Positions 34,791 through 47,509 of a stretch of 64,000 nt of DNA are shown here, piece after piece. The notes below the pieces were generated by a model. It did not search any database, was not told where the DNA came from, and saw nothing but the letters and a program-made list of their open reading frames with translations. This DNA is from Chlorocebus sabaeus (taxonomy: Eukaryota > Chordata > Mammalia > Primates > Cercopithecidae), in the NCBI RefSeq assembly GCF_047675955.1, contig NC_132909.1:41653931-41717930 (forward strand), read 5' to 3'. A program made the translations under genes and the position numbers. Position 1 is the stretch's first letter; each line of letters starts with the position of its first letter.

Positions 34791-36522
34791 TTTTTATCTC
34801 TGACTTGAAAATACAAACTCACTCCAGCAGGAATATTTCTGGCTTATTATGGAGCATCTGTGACACAGGAGGTACTTTCATATTTGTTTGCTACATTTAT
34901 ATATAAAAACATCCTCATGACTTATGAAGTCTCCCTAGTACTTACCTGAACAAATTGATTCAATAAATTTGTCACTTATAAAAGTGAAAGAAGCAATAAC
35001 CTAAAAAAAAATGCTTATATAGGGTTCTCCAGTTAATAAAACAAAATGGAATGTCCCAACTAAATATAAAAACACTAATTTTTGAATTATATCTAAAAAT
35101 TACCTTGTGCGTATTACTCAATTTTATAAAATTTATTATAATCTCTGACCAGCTCACATAATGAATACTTCATAAACTATACAACAAAAAATATATAGAA
35201 AACACACAAAAAAATTAAGGGTCTAGCATGAGTACCAGGCAAATAAATACAGAGAAGTTGCATGGGGAGATTCTGAACCACAAGCCATAAAATTTTACAG
35301 TAATAAATTCAATTGAAAGACAGCAGAGATTTGCTTTCAGCATTTTTGAGGTTTTTTGTTTTCTAGTAAATTAGCAACCTTATTAAAATGATTCCTTTTG
35401 TTCCAATATTGCTCTTTTCTTCAAAAAATAGGTGTATTCACACAAAGATAATAACTGTATAATTTTCTTACATCTAAGATTTACCTTTAGAGCAATATAT
35501 GTGTATATTTAACTCTATGTAAATCAAAACTAAAAGTCTGTGTGTGTTTACAGGCAGAGAGGCCATATGTTCATCAAAGAAAAATATATTACAAATAATT
35601 GAAAATATTTAAGACTCAGAAATGAGTTTATTTTATTTATACTTTATATAATGTTTTATGACCACAAAAATAACCATGCAGTCATTAGCAATTTAATTGT
35701 ACACTTAAAATAACTAAAAGTGTATAATTGAGTTGTCTGTAATATAAAAGATAAATGTTACAAGTGATGGCTACATAATTTACCTTGATGTCATTATTAC
35801 ATATTGTATACCTGTATCAAAATATGCCAGATTTGCAGAACTAGATACACATATTATGTACTCACAAAAAAAAAGAAAAAAATTTAAATAACAAAAAAAG
35901 ATAAATATTTAACCTATGCAAACAATATTAACTTATCTGCCAGTTAAAACTACTGGCAAAAGAGATTACTAGAGATGCTATTCCACCAATATAATGTTAC
36001 CAGATAGTATATTGCTACCATCATTTACCTACAGCCTTGAGTAACATCAGATAGGTTAAAGTTGGTGGCATAATAATGCTTCATTAAATGCACAATAGTC
36101 ATCAAATTCATACATAATTTTAAAAATTTAAAATATACTGCATTTCATGACATAAAACCTCAATCACTAAAATAATTTACAATTTTAGTATTCACTTTTA
36201 ACTAAAAAATATTTTCTATCATTATAATACAGAAGCATATTACTCTGAACATCGACCTCATACATCACTCAGTAAGTTAACCACAAAGAGCCTCTTCACT
36301 TAGATTTTCATCAAGCATCTTATATTTTAACGTCCTTACTTTTTTATAGAAGAGGCTATAATTTCCATCTAATGAGTCTTTTATATGTGATGCAGCAATA
36401 ATTGATCACATGCTTTCACATGTGAATAGGAACAATGAAACAGCATGAATCTGATACTTGAATTACATCGTAATTTGCTTTTCAAAAATTTTTTATATGT
36501 ATACTTTTTAAAGTATACTTTG
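34791..36522. other. AT-rich 3' flank of gene B, no gene seen
   Basis: About 1.7 kb of AT-rich DNA with only short open stretches and no repeat I recognise. It could be distal 3' UTR or flank of gene B. Confidence 0.45.
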
Positions 36523-36823
36523 GGCTGGGTGCAGTGGCTCATGCTTTGGGAGGCTGAGGTGGGCAGATCACTTGAGGTGAGGAGTTTGAGACCACTCTGG
36601 ACAAAATGGTGAAATCCCATCTCTACTAAAAATACAAAAATAAAAAATAAAAGAATTAACCAGACATGCTGGTGTATGCCTGTATTCCCAGCTACTCAGG
36701 AGGCTGTGGCAGGAGAACTGCTTGAACCCAAAAGTCGAAGTTGGCAGCAAGCTAAAATCGTGCCACCACACTCCAACCTGGGCAACAAAGTGAGACTCTG
36801 TCTCAAAAATAAAATAAAATAAA
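36523..36823 (+). mobile_element. Alu
   Basis: Sense Alu lacking about 15 bases of the left arm ('ggctcatgctttgggagg'). Confidence 0.93.
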
Positions 36824-37119
36824 AGTACAATTTGAATATGATAGCAAAATATCTTCTACTCTCTTAACAGTTATATACAAATAATTTAACAACTTTAGTT
36901 TTGGATTATTTTCCATACTCAGCACTTTAATGTTTGAAATGTTTGTGTCTTAGTTATTTCTACTGTAAATTCTGATATTTATATAGACTCAATTTTGAAT
37001 TAAATATTTTTTATACATATGGCATATGCAAAAATATATCTTAATATAAACTTCAGTGTTTTCTAAGGTACAGTTTTTGGGAAAAAAGTTTTTTCAAATT
37101 TATTACATTTGCTGGATTT
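36824..37119. other. AT-rich 3' UTR region of gene B
   Basis: AT-rich sequence between an Alu and the finger relics; nothing else identified. Confidence 0.4.
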
Positions 37120-37503
37120 TTTTTCAATAGAAATTTTTGATGTTGAAGAAAGTTGGGGCAACTGCTTCAGGGTTTTCCTCTAGTATAAAATGTGTACAAT
37201 AATATCTGTGATACAAGTAAATGCACTATAACCTGCTTTACATTTGTAGTGTTTTTCCTCAGAATACAGTCTCCTTCACTTTAAAGGCTTATATTTTCTA
37301 CAAGATTATTTGACAGTAATTGCACTTACAATGCTCTAAGTATCAACTCTCTGTTAAGATGTGAGCAGATATTAATGGGCTTTTCCACATTTTTAAAATT
37401 TGTATACCTTTTTTCAGGTATAAATGCTTTTCTATGCAATAAGGTGTGAGCATTGGTTAAGAGTTTTGCCACATTCTTCACATTTGTAAGGTTTCTCTTC
37501 TAC
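37120..37503 (-). pseudogene. Decayed zinc fingers downstream of the gene B stop
   Basis: At least three minus-strand finger-like units at about 84-bp spacing: the clearest reads 'PYKCEECGK' near 37460-37490, with weaker ones around 37390 and 37230. A one-base insertion in the 'IHTGEKP' linker and a TAG soon after break the frame. These are the original C-terminus of gene B, cut off by the Alu insertions at 37515-38139. Confidence 0.82.
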
Positions 37504-37514
37504 TATGAATTTTC

Positions 37515-37820
37515 CTTTATTTATTTATTTTTAATTTTTTTAGACAGAGTCTTGCTTTGTCACCCAGGCTGGAGTGCAGTGGCGTGATCTCAGCTCACTG
37601 CAACCTCTGGCTCCCCAGTTCAAGCAATTCTCCTGCCACAGCCTCCTGAGTAGCTGGGACTAGAGGCGTGTGCCACCACATCCAGCTAATTTTTATATTT
37701 TTAGTAGAGATGTGGTTTCACCATGTTGATCAGGCTGGTCTTGAACTCCTGACCTCGTGATCCACCCGCCTTGGCCTCCCAAAGTGCTCGTATTACAGGT
37801 GTGAGCCACCATGCCTGGCC
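37515..37820 (-). mobile_element. Alu inside the gene B finger array (distal)
   Basis: Antisense Alu with a (TTTA)n head. 'tatgaattttc' occurs at 37504-37514 and again at 37821-37831. Confidence 0.95.
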
Positions 37821-37831
37821 TATGAATTTTC

Positions 37832-38139
37832 TTTTTTTTTTTTTTTTTTTTTTTTTGAGACAGTCTGGCTCCGTCGCCCAGGCTGGAGTGCGGTGGCACG
37901 ATCTCAGCTCACTGCAAGCTCCGCCTCCCGGGTTCAGGACATTCTCCTGCTTCAGCCTCGCGAGTAGCTGGGACAACAGGTGCATGCTACAACGCTTGGC
38001 TAATTTTTTTTTTGTATCTTTAGTAGAGACGGGGTTTCACCGTGTTAGCCAGGATGGTCCCGATCTCCTGATCTCGTGATCCGCCCACCTCGGCCTCCCA
38101 AAGTGCTGGGATTACAGGCGTGAGCCACCGCGCCCAACC
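37832..38139 (-). mobile_element. Alu inside the gene B finger array (proximal, supplies the stop codon)
   Basis: Antisense on the + strand and thus sense to gene B. Flanked by 'tatgaattttc' at 37821-37831 and 38140-38150. It provides the last 31 codons and the stop of gene B. Confidence 0.96.
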
Positions 38140-39843
38140 TATGAATTTTCTTATGTTGGGTAAGTCTTGAAGACCGGGTAAAAGCTTTGGCACATTCTTC
38201 ACATTTGTAAGGCTTCTCTCTAGTATGAATTTTCTTATGTTGAGTAAGTCTTGAGGATCGATTAAAAGATTTGCCACATTCTTCGCATTTGTAGGGTTTC
38301 TCTCCAGTATGAATTTTCTTATGACTGCTAAGGTTTGAGGAGTGGGTGAAAGCTTTGTCACATTGTTGACATTTGTAGGGTTTCTCTCCTGTATGAATTT
38401 TCTTATGTTGAGTAAGTCTTGAGGACCGGTTAAAAGCTTTGCCACATTCTTCACATTTGTAGGGTTTCTCTCCGGTATGAATTTTCTTATGTTGATTAAG
38501 TCTTGAGGACAGGATAAAAGCTTTGCCACATTCTTCACATTTGTAGGGTTTCTCTCCAGTATGAATTTTTTTATGACTGTTAAGGTTTGAGGACTGCTTA
38601 AAGGCTTTGCCACATTCTTCACATTTATAGGGTTTCTCTCCAGTATGAATTCTCCTATGGCTAGTAAGGTGTGAGGACCGGTTAAAAGCTTTGCCACATT
38701 CATTACACTTATAGGGTCTCTCTTCAGTATGAATTCTCTTATGTCTAGTAAGTGTAGAGGAACAGGTAAAAACTTTGCCACATTCTTCACAGTTGTAGGG
38801 TTTCTCTCCAGTATGAATTTTCTTGTCTTGAGTAAGTGTTGAGGAACAGGTAAAAACTCTGCCACATTCTTCAAATTTGTAGGGTTTCTCTCCAGTATGA
38901 ATTTGTTTATGTCGAGTAAGTCTTGAGGACTGATTAAAAGCTTTGCCACATTCTTCACATTTGTAGGGCTTCTCTCCAGTATGAATTGCCTTATGTTTAG
39001 TAAGAGTTGAAGACCAGTTAAAGGCTTTGCCACATTCTTCACATTTGTAGGGTTTCTCACCAGTATGTATTCTCTTATGGCTAGTAAGGGTTGAGGACCG
39101 GTTAAAGGCTTTGCCACATTCTTTACATGTGTAGGGTTTCTCTTCAGTATGAATTATCTTATGTTTAGTAAAGGTTGAGGATATGCTAAAGGTTTTGCCA
39201 CATTCATCACATTTGTAGGGCTTCTCTCCGGAATGAATTCTCTTATGGGTAGTAAGGGTTGAGTACCTGCTAAAGGCTTTGCCACATTCTTTACATTTGT
39301 ACGGTTTCTCTCCAGTATGAACTCTCTTATGGTTAGTAAGGGTTGAGTAGTGGTTAAATGCTTTGCCACATTCTTCACATTTGTAGTGTTTCTCACCAAC
39401 ATAAATTCTCTTATGGTTAGTAAGGGTTGAGGACTGATTAAAGGCATTGCCAGATTCTTTACATCTGTACGTATTCTCTCTAATGTGAATTATCTTATGT
39501 TGAGTTAGTTGTGAAAGCATGCAAAATGATTTGTCGCATTTTTTACATTGGAAAGGTTTCTTTCCAGTAAGTCTTGTCTTATATCTATCTGAATTTGAAA
39601 ATGCATAAAATACTTTTACATATATATCACAGTGATACATTTTGCTCTGGGTAGGTGTCAAACATTGGTTAAGTCCATTATAATCTCCTTTGTATAGTTT
39701 ACAATCACCTACAGTTTTATAGCCTTTTCTTAATTGTAAGTTCTCAGGTCCACATTTATCATATCTCCTCAGTGTCACTTTTTTGAAAGAATCTTTTATG
39801 TCTTGCTCTGGACAAAAGTCTTCAGCAAAATGAGAACATATAA
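38045..39843 (-). CDS. Gene B: zinc-finger exon of a ZNF91-type KRAB-ZNF
   Basis: Last exon of a nuclear KRAB zinc-finger repressor. It follows the acceptor 'tttttag' (39844-39846), and its first two bases complete a split Val codon with the 96-bp exon. It encodes 599 residues: a family linker starting ICSHFAEDF, a decayed finger, then 17 finger units joined by TGEKPY linkers. Fifteen units keep C2H2. Unit 2 has lost its second Cys and last His, and unit 9 its first Cys and first His. Unlike gene A the helices vary; the last units repeat R-S-R-Q. After finger 17 the frame enters an Alu and reads 31 more residues (RLGAVAHACNPS...) to TAA at 38047-38045. The ATG at 39778 is internal. With the two KRAB exons the frame is open throughout, so the gene looks functional. 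The ortholog is not named because many paralogs share these motifs. Confidence 0.93.
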
Positions 39844-40311
39844 CTAAAAAAAAAATTAAAACAACAAATTACTTCACTTACTAGACTCAGATATATATAC
39901 TTCACACACATAACCTCTAAAATTATACAAACTACATAAGCAATACGGCATAGCAAAATACCAGACTCTAATTTCTTCATAAAAATATAAATGTAACAAA
40001 GACACGCTAACCAAAATATATTTGTGGATAACTTATCAATAAGTTATATGCGTGCAATGCCCCAGGTGAGTACAATGCAGAGAGTCACATAGAATGAAAC
40101 AAATTTCTGTTACATATACCCAACACAGCTCTTCCTGTTCCCCAATAAAACACAGTGCCTTTGGAAGTAAATTGCCAACTCCTGGTTTTGCTTTTAAATG
40201 ACAAGAAATATATTGGCACATACATCTTTATTTCTGGCTTCTAGGATATTATCAGATGCTGAATTTAGTTTCCCACGACATAAAATGCTGAAAGAAATGG
40301 TGGTATACTTT

Positions 40312-40620
40312 GGTCAGGCGTGGTGGCTCACGCCTGTAATCCCAGCACTTTGGGAGGCCAAGGCAGGCAGATCATAAGGTCAGAAGTTCAAAACCAGCCT
40401 GGCCAACATGGTGAAACATTGTTTCTACTAAAAACACAAAAAATTAGCTGGGCATGATGGCAGGCACCTATAATCCCAGCCACTCAGGAGGCTGAGGCAG
40501 GAGAATCACCTGAACCCAGAAAGCAGAGGTTGCAGTGAGTTGAGACCGCACCACTGCACTCCAGCCTGGGCAACAGAGCAAGACTCTGTCTCAAAAAAAA
40601 AATAAAAAGAAAGAAAGAAA
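40312..40620 (+). mobile_element. Alu
   Basis: Sense Alu with a perfect long target-site duplication 'agaaatggtggtatact' at both ends. Absent from the mirrored gene A intron. Confidence 0.96.
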
Positions 40621-40869
40621 AGAAATGGTGGTATACTCCGCAATGACAGTTTGAGTCTGCTGAGACCAAAGGTAAAAAATGTTACAGAGTGGAGCAACTG
40701 CAGTACCACAGACAGGGAACAGGTGTAGCAAGTGATTACTGACTATTAGGATGAAACATGAATACACTTCTTTAAAAAATAAAAACAAAGTTTCAGACAA
40801 GACACACCCTAACAACATATTTGAGAGACTGCAAGAATCTCTAACCAAGACAACTGATTTCAGACTATG

Positions 40870-42745
40870 CCAGGACAAAGCTGCATTATCAAGATTGTGA
40901 GAGACAGCTTTTTTTTAAATGTCCAAATCTCAATCAAAGATTACAATGTATACAAAATATTAAGGCACCATGGCCCCATCAAAAAATGTATAAAATTTTT
41001 AGAAAGCAAAATCATTAAAAAATGAGATGTAGAGATTAATATTTAAAATTTAAGATAAATTGAATAACACTAAATGAGTAAAATAGGAATATAATCTACT
41101 GAAAATCAGAAAAATGAAGATAACAAAAATATTAAAATTATCACAGAACAAAAATTGTGGAGATAAAAAATAACTGAAATATTATCAAAAAAATAAAAAT
41201 GAAGCTCAACAAACTAGGATACACACAGAAGATATTTACAACAAAACGTATATAAACATAACTGTAAAAGTCACAGACAAGAGAACCTTAGAAGCTGCAA
41301 GACAAAAGTGATGTGTCATTTGTAAGCATAGTCTCATATAAAAAATTAGTGAATTTGTCAGCAAGAATATCGCAGGTCAGAAGTAAATTGTGTGATATTC
41401 TCAAAGTCCTGGGGAAAAAAACAGCTGTCAAGTGAATATAATACAGTCAGCAAAACTGCCCTACCAAATAAAAAGTAAAACACATTCCAAAATAATCAAA
41501 TCCTGAGAAAGGATACTGGCACGGTATATACTCTATATAGAGCCTATACATCAAAGATATTGAAAGGAGTTCCTGCTGTTGAAAATAACATGATACAAGA
41601 AAACAACACATAATCATATAAAAATACGTAACTTTGTGGGAATGATATGCACATACACAAAAATAAAATTCCTTAAAATTCTTTATTCTATTTTTTACCT
41701 TAGAATTATTCCTTAGAATATTTTTATTCCTTAGAATTATCATAATGGTGCACAAAACATTTTAAATTATTATCTAAAAGTTGAGAGATAAAAACATAGA
41801 AATTATTATAGAACTCTGTTAATGAATATACAACATAAAAAGATAATCAGTAACATGAAAAATGTTTTACCAAATTAAAATATAGTTTTATTGTTGAGAG
41901 GCTTTAGGTAATACCAAAGGTACCACAAAGAACACATCTGTAGAGACAGACACACACACACAAAGAGAAAGAAGTGAAAACATATCAATACAAAAATTAA
42001 AAAAGACACAAAGCAAAACAGAAAAAATGATGGACAAAGATACAAAAATCAAATAAAACAATAACGGTGTTTTTCTTTCAGAAAATTATTTAAATATATA
42101 TAGATTTAACTTTCCAATCAAGAGACGTATTTTCAATAGATTTATAAGAAAAATTTTAAAAATCAAGATCCATCTTGCCTTTCTACAAGAGTCACAGAAG
42201 ATCCAATGATAAAAAAAGACTAAAAGTGGCAAGATGGAAATAGAAATTTCATGTAAATATTAGCCAAATGAGAGAAGTCAAAATAATATCACACAAGCTA
42301 CTGTGATATTTTACATGTAAAATATACTTAAAGTTTATTTCAAAAACTGTCATATTTTATAAAATGTACTTGAAATCAAAACTCCAAAGAGACAAAGAAC
42401 AACACTAAACAATACTAGATTCATTCACTGGGAACCTATGACAAATTTGTACGTGTGTATGTCTGGGTGCATGTGTGTATCTCGCTTGAGGGTTCCCAAT
42501 ATGTACAGCAAATACTGACAGAATTGAAGAAACACATAGAAAGCAGGATATTTCAATACTCTACCTCCTGTAATAATAAGACAAGATAGAACATTAGTAA
42601 GGGAACAGAGGACTTGAAGGTAATATAAAACTATTATTCCTAACAGAGGTATAGAGACCACTGCTAAACAACATCAGGATACACACCCTTCTCAATTGCT
42701 CACATAATATTTTTCTTGCTAGATCACCTGTTAGGCCAAAAAAGA
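40870..42745 (+). mobile_element. Old L1 remnant (mirror of 1-1850)
   Basis: AT-rich, diverged DNA matching the L1 remnant at the left end in reverse orientation, e.g. 'caagatccatcttgcctttctac' near 42165. Confidence 0.55.
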
Positions 42746-42861
42746 AGTCTTAACACATTTTTTAGAACTGAAATCTTATGGATTACTTTCTATGACCAAA
42801 ACGGAATGAGAGTATACAACAAGAGGAAAAACTAAAAAATTCACAAATATATAGGAATTAG

Positions 42862-42945
42862 GTTACAGTAAGCCAAGATCACACCACTGCACTCCAGCCT
42901 GGGTGACAGAGTGAGACTCTATCTCAGGGAAAAAAAAAAAAAAAG
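42862..42945 (+). mobile_element. Alu 3' fragment
   Basis: Only the right end of an Alu ('gccaagatcacaccactgc...') and its A-rich tail. Confidence 0.88.
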
Positions 42946-43610
42946 AAATTAAGCAACACACTCTTGAGCTCTTGAGCATGCTTAGTTCAAAGGTTTAAAT
43001 AACTAATATTGTGAAGATATTCATACTACTCAATGTAAATTTACAGATTTAATGCAATGTTTTCCAAATTTCTCATTGCACTCTTGAAGAAATAGAAACA
43101 GCAACCACCAAAGTATAAGAAATATCAAGAGGCAGACAACAAAGTACCCAACAATCTTTTAAAAAGGAACAATGTTGGAGGAATTACAGTTCTTGATTTC
43201 AAAACACATTACAAAGCTACAGAATTAAAACAAATTGGCATGAGTATCAAGGTGAAAAAGTAGACTAATCAAATAGAATGCAGCACATATATAAACGTTC
43301 ACATATATGGTCATATGAAGGGTCATTTTCATACCCATTATTATTGTAACATTGTTACTAAAGCCCATGGGTTGAACCAATGCAAATTTCTGTCGGCAAC
43401 TTATTCAGTAGATATAATTTGAAATATAAAAATAATAAAATATCACCCACATTTGAGAAAGCAGGAAATACTCTAACAACCATAAAGATAAAGCTCAATG
43501 ACATTATGTAAAATGAAATGAGCCAGCCACATGTTTGGAGAACATAAACATTCAAACCATTATTATAGAACAACTAGGCTTAACAGACTTGTACAAAACT
43601 TTCCAGCTGA

Positions 43611-43926
43611 GGCCAGGTGCAGTGGCTCACTCCTTTAATCCCAGCACTTCGGGAGGCCGAGGCGGGCAAATCACGAGGTCAAGAGATCGAGACCATCCTG
43701 GCTAACACAGTGAAACCCCGTCTCTACTTAAAAAAAAAAAAAAAAAAAAACAGAATAAATTAGCCACGCATGATGGTGGATGCCTGTAGTCCCAGCTAGT
43801 CAGGAGACTGAGACAGGAGAATGGCATGAACTCAGGAGGCGGACCTTGCAGTGAGCTGAGATTGCACTACTGCACTCCAGCCTGGGTGACAAAGCGAGAC
43901 TCCATCTCAAAACAAACAAACAAACA
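43611..43926 (+). mobile_element. AluY-like
   Basis: Sense Alu with an internal A20 expansion in the middle linker; 'aactttccagctga' on both sides. Confidence 0.95.
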
Positions 43927-44039
43927 AACTTTCCAGCTGAAAGCAAGAGATTCTCTCCACTCAAAAGCAAAATATCCTTATTTGCACCTGGTGTATTCTG
44001 TTAGGACACGAATCAAGTCTTACTAAATTTAGGAATATT

Positions 44040-44340
44040 GGCTGGGTACGGTGGGTCATGCCTTTAATCCCAACACATTAGAGACCAAGGTGGAAGAATC
44101 ACTTGGAGCCAGAAGTTTGAGACCAGGCCTGGGCAACATAGTGAAATCCTGTCTCTACAAATAATTAAAAACTGCACTAGCCAGACATGGTAGTGCATGT
44201 CTGTAGTCTCAGCTACTCAGGAGGCTGAGATGGAAGGATCACTTGAACCCAGGAGGCTGAGGCTGCATTGAGCCAAAATCATGCCACTGTACTCCAACCT
44301 GGGTGACAGAGTAAGCTCCTGTCTCGAAACAACAACAAAT
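44040..44340 (+). mobile_element. Alu (old)
   Basis: Diverged sense Alu ending in (AAC)n. Confidence 0.92.
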
Positions 44341-44855
44341 AAAGTTTAAAAGACCAAAATTACACACTATGTTTTCTGGCCAAAACTAAATAAAACTAGG
44401 AACTAAAAGCAAAAGTAAAACTGGAAAATCCAAAAATATATGAAAATAAAACATGCTCTTCAACATTTTCTTGCTTAGGGGTCAAAAATTTAATTTTTCA
44501 AATATGTCAATACAAGATACAGTGATAAACACATTTAATATAATCCCTAAACAATCCCAATAGCACAGTTTTTTACAGAAATATTGTTTCAAATTGTAAA
44601 ATTTGGTCATAAACTATAGCCAAACACCCATGAAAAAGAACAAAGAGGCATTATACTTTTTGATTTCAAAACATATTAAAAGCTACAATAACAAAAACGA
44701 TGTGGTACTGACAAGACAGATGAAAGATGAAACAACAGAATACAGCACAGAAATAAACCCTTCTGTATATGATCTTCCACAAAACTGCCATGAGCACATA
44801 ATAGAGAAAAGAAAATCTCTTTAAAAAATAATATTGGAAACTGGATTATCAATAC

Positions 44856-45063
44856 AGCCTAGCCAACATGGCGAAACCCCATCTCTACTAAAAATACAAA
44901 AAAATTAGCCAGGTGTGATGTCACATGCCTGTAGTCCCAGCTACTCCGGAGGTTGAGGCAGGAGAATTGCTTGAACCCGGGAGATGGAGGTTGCAGTGAG
45001 CTGAGATTGCACCAGTACACTCCAGCCTGGGCAACAAAGCCAGACTCCGTATCAAAAAAAAAC
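44856..45063 (+). mobile_element. Alu, 5'-truncated
   Basis: Sense Alu starting in the left arm at 'cctagccaacatgg'. Confidence 0.93.
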
Positions 45064-45723
45064 AAAAGAAACACTGGTAAAATAAAGTTGGATCCTTTCC
45101 TTGAATCATATACAAAAAACATTTTAAATACTTGGACATTAAAAAAAAACACAACTAACAAATCCCTTAGAAAAAAATATAGAAGAAACACAGGACATTG
45201 GACTTGGCCGCTTTTCCTTAGACACATTAAATGCATGAGCAACAAAGAAAATTAAAATTTAACTGCACTAAAAATTTTCTGCACATCAGAGAAAACATTC
45301 AATAGAGTGACAATGTCTCTTAGGAAATGGATGAAAATGTATGCAAATCACATGTGATATGATTTAATATTCAGAACATATAAACATCTCTTGAAATTAA
45401 ACAATAAAGTTAAACAATGTGATTTTAAAATGGGAAAATAATTGAACTAAGTTTTCAGCAAAAAAGATACACAACTGGAAAAAAAGCATTTAAAAAGAAC
45501 ACAAGATCACTAATTTGTAGAGATATGCATGAAAATCACAATGAAAAACAAAATCACCTCATATCCATTAAGAATGGCAACTGTAAACTTTTTTAAAAAC
45601 ACCAAATCTGTTAATGATGCAATGAAAATGAAACCATGTTGACTGCGGGAAACAAGAATGCAGCCATTACTTTAAAATGTTATGTTTCTCAAATACTTAA
45701 AAATGAAAAAAAAAAAAAAAAAA

Positions 45724-46023
45724 TCGGACTGCGCAAAGTGGATCATGCCTATAATCCTAGCACTTTGAGATGCCGACACAGGCAGATCACCTGTCAGGAG
45801 TTCAAGACCGGCCTGGCCAACATGGTGAAACCCTGTCTCTACTAAAAATACAAAAATTAGCCAGGTGTGGTGGCTTATGCCTGTAGTCCCAGCTACTTGG
45901 GAGGCTGAGGGAGGAGAATCTCTTGAACTCGGGAGGCCGAGGTTGCAGTGAACCAAGATACCACTGCACTCCAGCCTGGGTGACAAAGTGAGACCCTGTC
46001 TCAAAAAAAAAAAAAAAAAAAAA
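45724..46023 (+). mobile_element. Alu
   Basis: Sense Alu with diverged 5' end ('ggactgcgcaaagtgg') and an A20 tail. Confidence 0.93.
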
Positions 46024-46029
46024 TTCCTC

Positions 46030-46849
46030 TCACATAAAGGCATCTTCGCTCTTATGCTTTTAAATTTTTTAAGGATTCTACTTTCCCTTCAGTGATCTTT
46101 GTTCAAACTTACAGTGAGAGCCAAAGCCCTCTTAATGGCATATAATATACTGCATAATCTGACCACTTTTTCATTGCTTTGGGGGACACACAAGTATCTG
46201 CCTAATTTTGAAAAACTCTTTGTTAAACTACTTTTTAGGTTGTCTTTTCATATTATGTCTAAAATGTTTGAGAGTAGTGGTTTCTGTTCCAGTGGTGTTT
46301 TTTTGTTAATTTTTCTGCACAGTCCATTATGTTTGTATTACTATAGTCTTGAAATATAGTTTGACATTATAAAGTATGACATTCTTTTGCTTTGTTCTTT
46401 TTCCTCAAGATTGCTTTGGCTATTCAAAGTTTATTGTAGTTTCATGTAAAGTTTAAAATTGCATTTCTGTGGGGAAAAAAAAAAACCACTGAAATTTTCA
46501 TTGGGAATTCATTGAATCTATAGATCACTTTGAATAATATGGCACTTTAAAAATATTTATTGTTTCAATCCATAGACATAAGGCGCAAGCCTGTAATCCC
46601 AGCACTTTGGGAGGCCGAGACGGGTGGATCACGAGGTCAGGAGATCGAGACCATCCTGGCTAACACAGTGAAACCCCGTCTCTACTAAAAACACAAAAAA
46701 CTAGCCGGGCGAGGTGGCGGGCGCCTGTAGTCCCCGCTACTCGGGAGGCTGAGGCAGGAGAATGGCGTAAACCCGGGAGGCGGAGCTTGCAGTGAGCTGA
46801 GATCCGGCCACTGCACTCCAGCCCGGGCAACAGAGCAAGACTCCGTCTC

Positions 46850-46888
<39 letters not shown>

Positions 46889-47200
46889 AAATTTATGTCT
46901 TTTCTAATTTCTTTCATTGATATATCTTTAATCGTAAATACTTTTTACCTCCTTGGTTAAATTTGTTTTCATAAATTTATTATTCTAATGCTATTGTAAA
47001 TAAGATTGTTTTCTTCCTCTATCACATAGTTTAAGTGTATGGAACCATAATTTACACTTGTATGTTAATTTTATATGTTGCTAATATACTGACGGCATTT
47101 ATTAGTTTAGACAGGTTTTAATGTATTGTTTATGGTTTTTTAAATATAAGATTATACAATCTACAAACAGCAACTTTTTACTTGTCTTCAATTTCAACGC
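46030..47200 (-). mobile_element. L1 fragment, split by an AluYR
   Basis: Antisense L1 ORF2-like DNA ('attgctttggctattcaaag', 'gaattcattgaatctatagatc') on both sides of the Alu at 46581-46885. Confidence 0.75.
46581..46885 (+). mobile_element. AluYR-type young Alu, slightly 5'-truncated
   Basis: Sense Alu with monkey-lineage variants (ctagccgggcgagg, gcgtaaaccc, gatccggccac, cagcccggg) and an A35 tail. The first ~15 bases are missing. Confidence 0.95.
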
Positions 47201-47509
47201 TTTTTGTTTGTTTGTTTGTTTTGAGACACAGAGTCTCACTCCATCACCCAGGCTGCAGTGCACTGGCACAAGCTTGGCTCATTGCAACCTCTGCCTCCTG
47301 GGTTCAAGCAATTCTCCCTGCCTCAGTCTCCCAAGTAGCTAGGATTACAGGCACCTGCCACCACACTTAGCTAATTTTTATATTTTTTACTAGCAACAGG
47401 GTTTTGCCAAGTTGGCCAGGCTGGTCTGGAACTCCTGACCTCAGGTGATCCAGCTGCCTTGGCCTCCCAAACTGCTGGGATTATAGGTGTGAGCCACCAT
47501 GCCCAGGCT
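47201..47509 (-). mobile_element. Alu
   Basis: Antisense Alu with a (TTTG)n head. Confidence 0.94.

Larger units (their letters stand above)
42946..45660 (+). mobile_element. L1M-type ORF2 fragments, split by Alus
   Basis: Diverged sense L1 pieces (for example 'ggaggaattacagttcttgatttcaaaac' near 43170, and 44590-44850) interrupted by Alus at 43611, 44040 and 44856. No intact frame. Confidence 0.7.

Noticed and set aside
38020..39117. 365-codon minus-strand open frame overlapping the gene B fingers
   Set aside because: It is an alternative frame of the 84-bp finger repeat (repeating NPTNVKNVAK motif). Any stop-free frame in such a repeat stays open for many units.
38045..39778. Assigning gene B to a named human ZNF
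   Set aside because: Many ZNF91-type paralogs share these motifs, and I cannot fix the ortholog from memory with enough certainty; a tree is needed.
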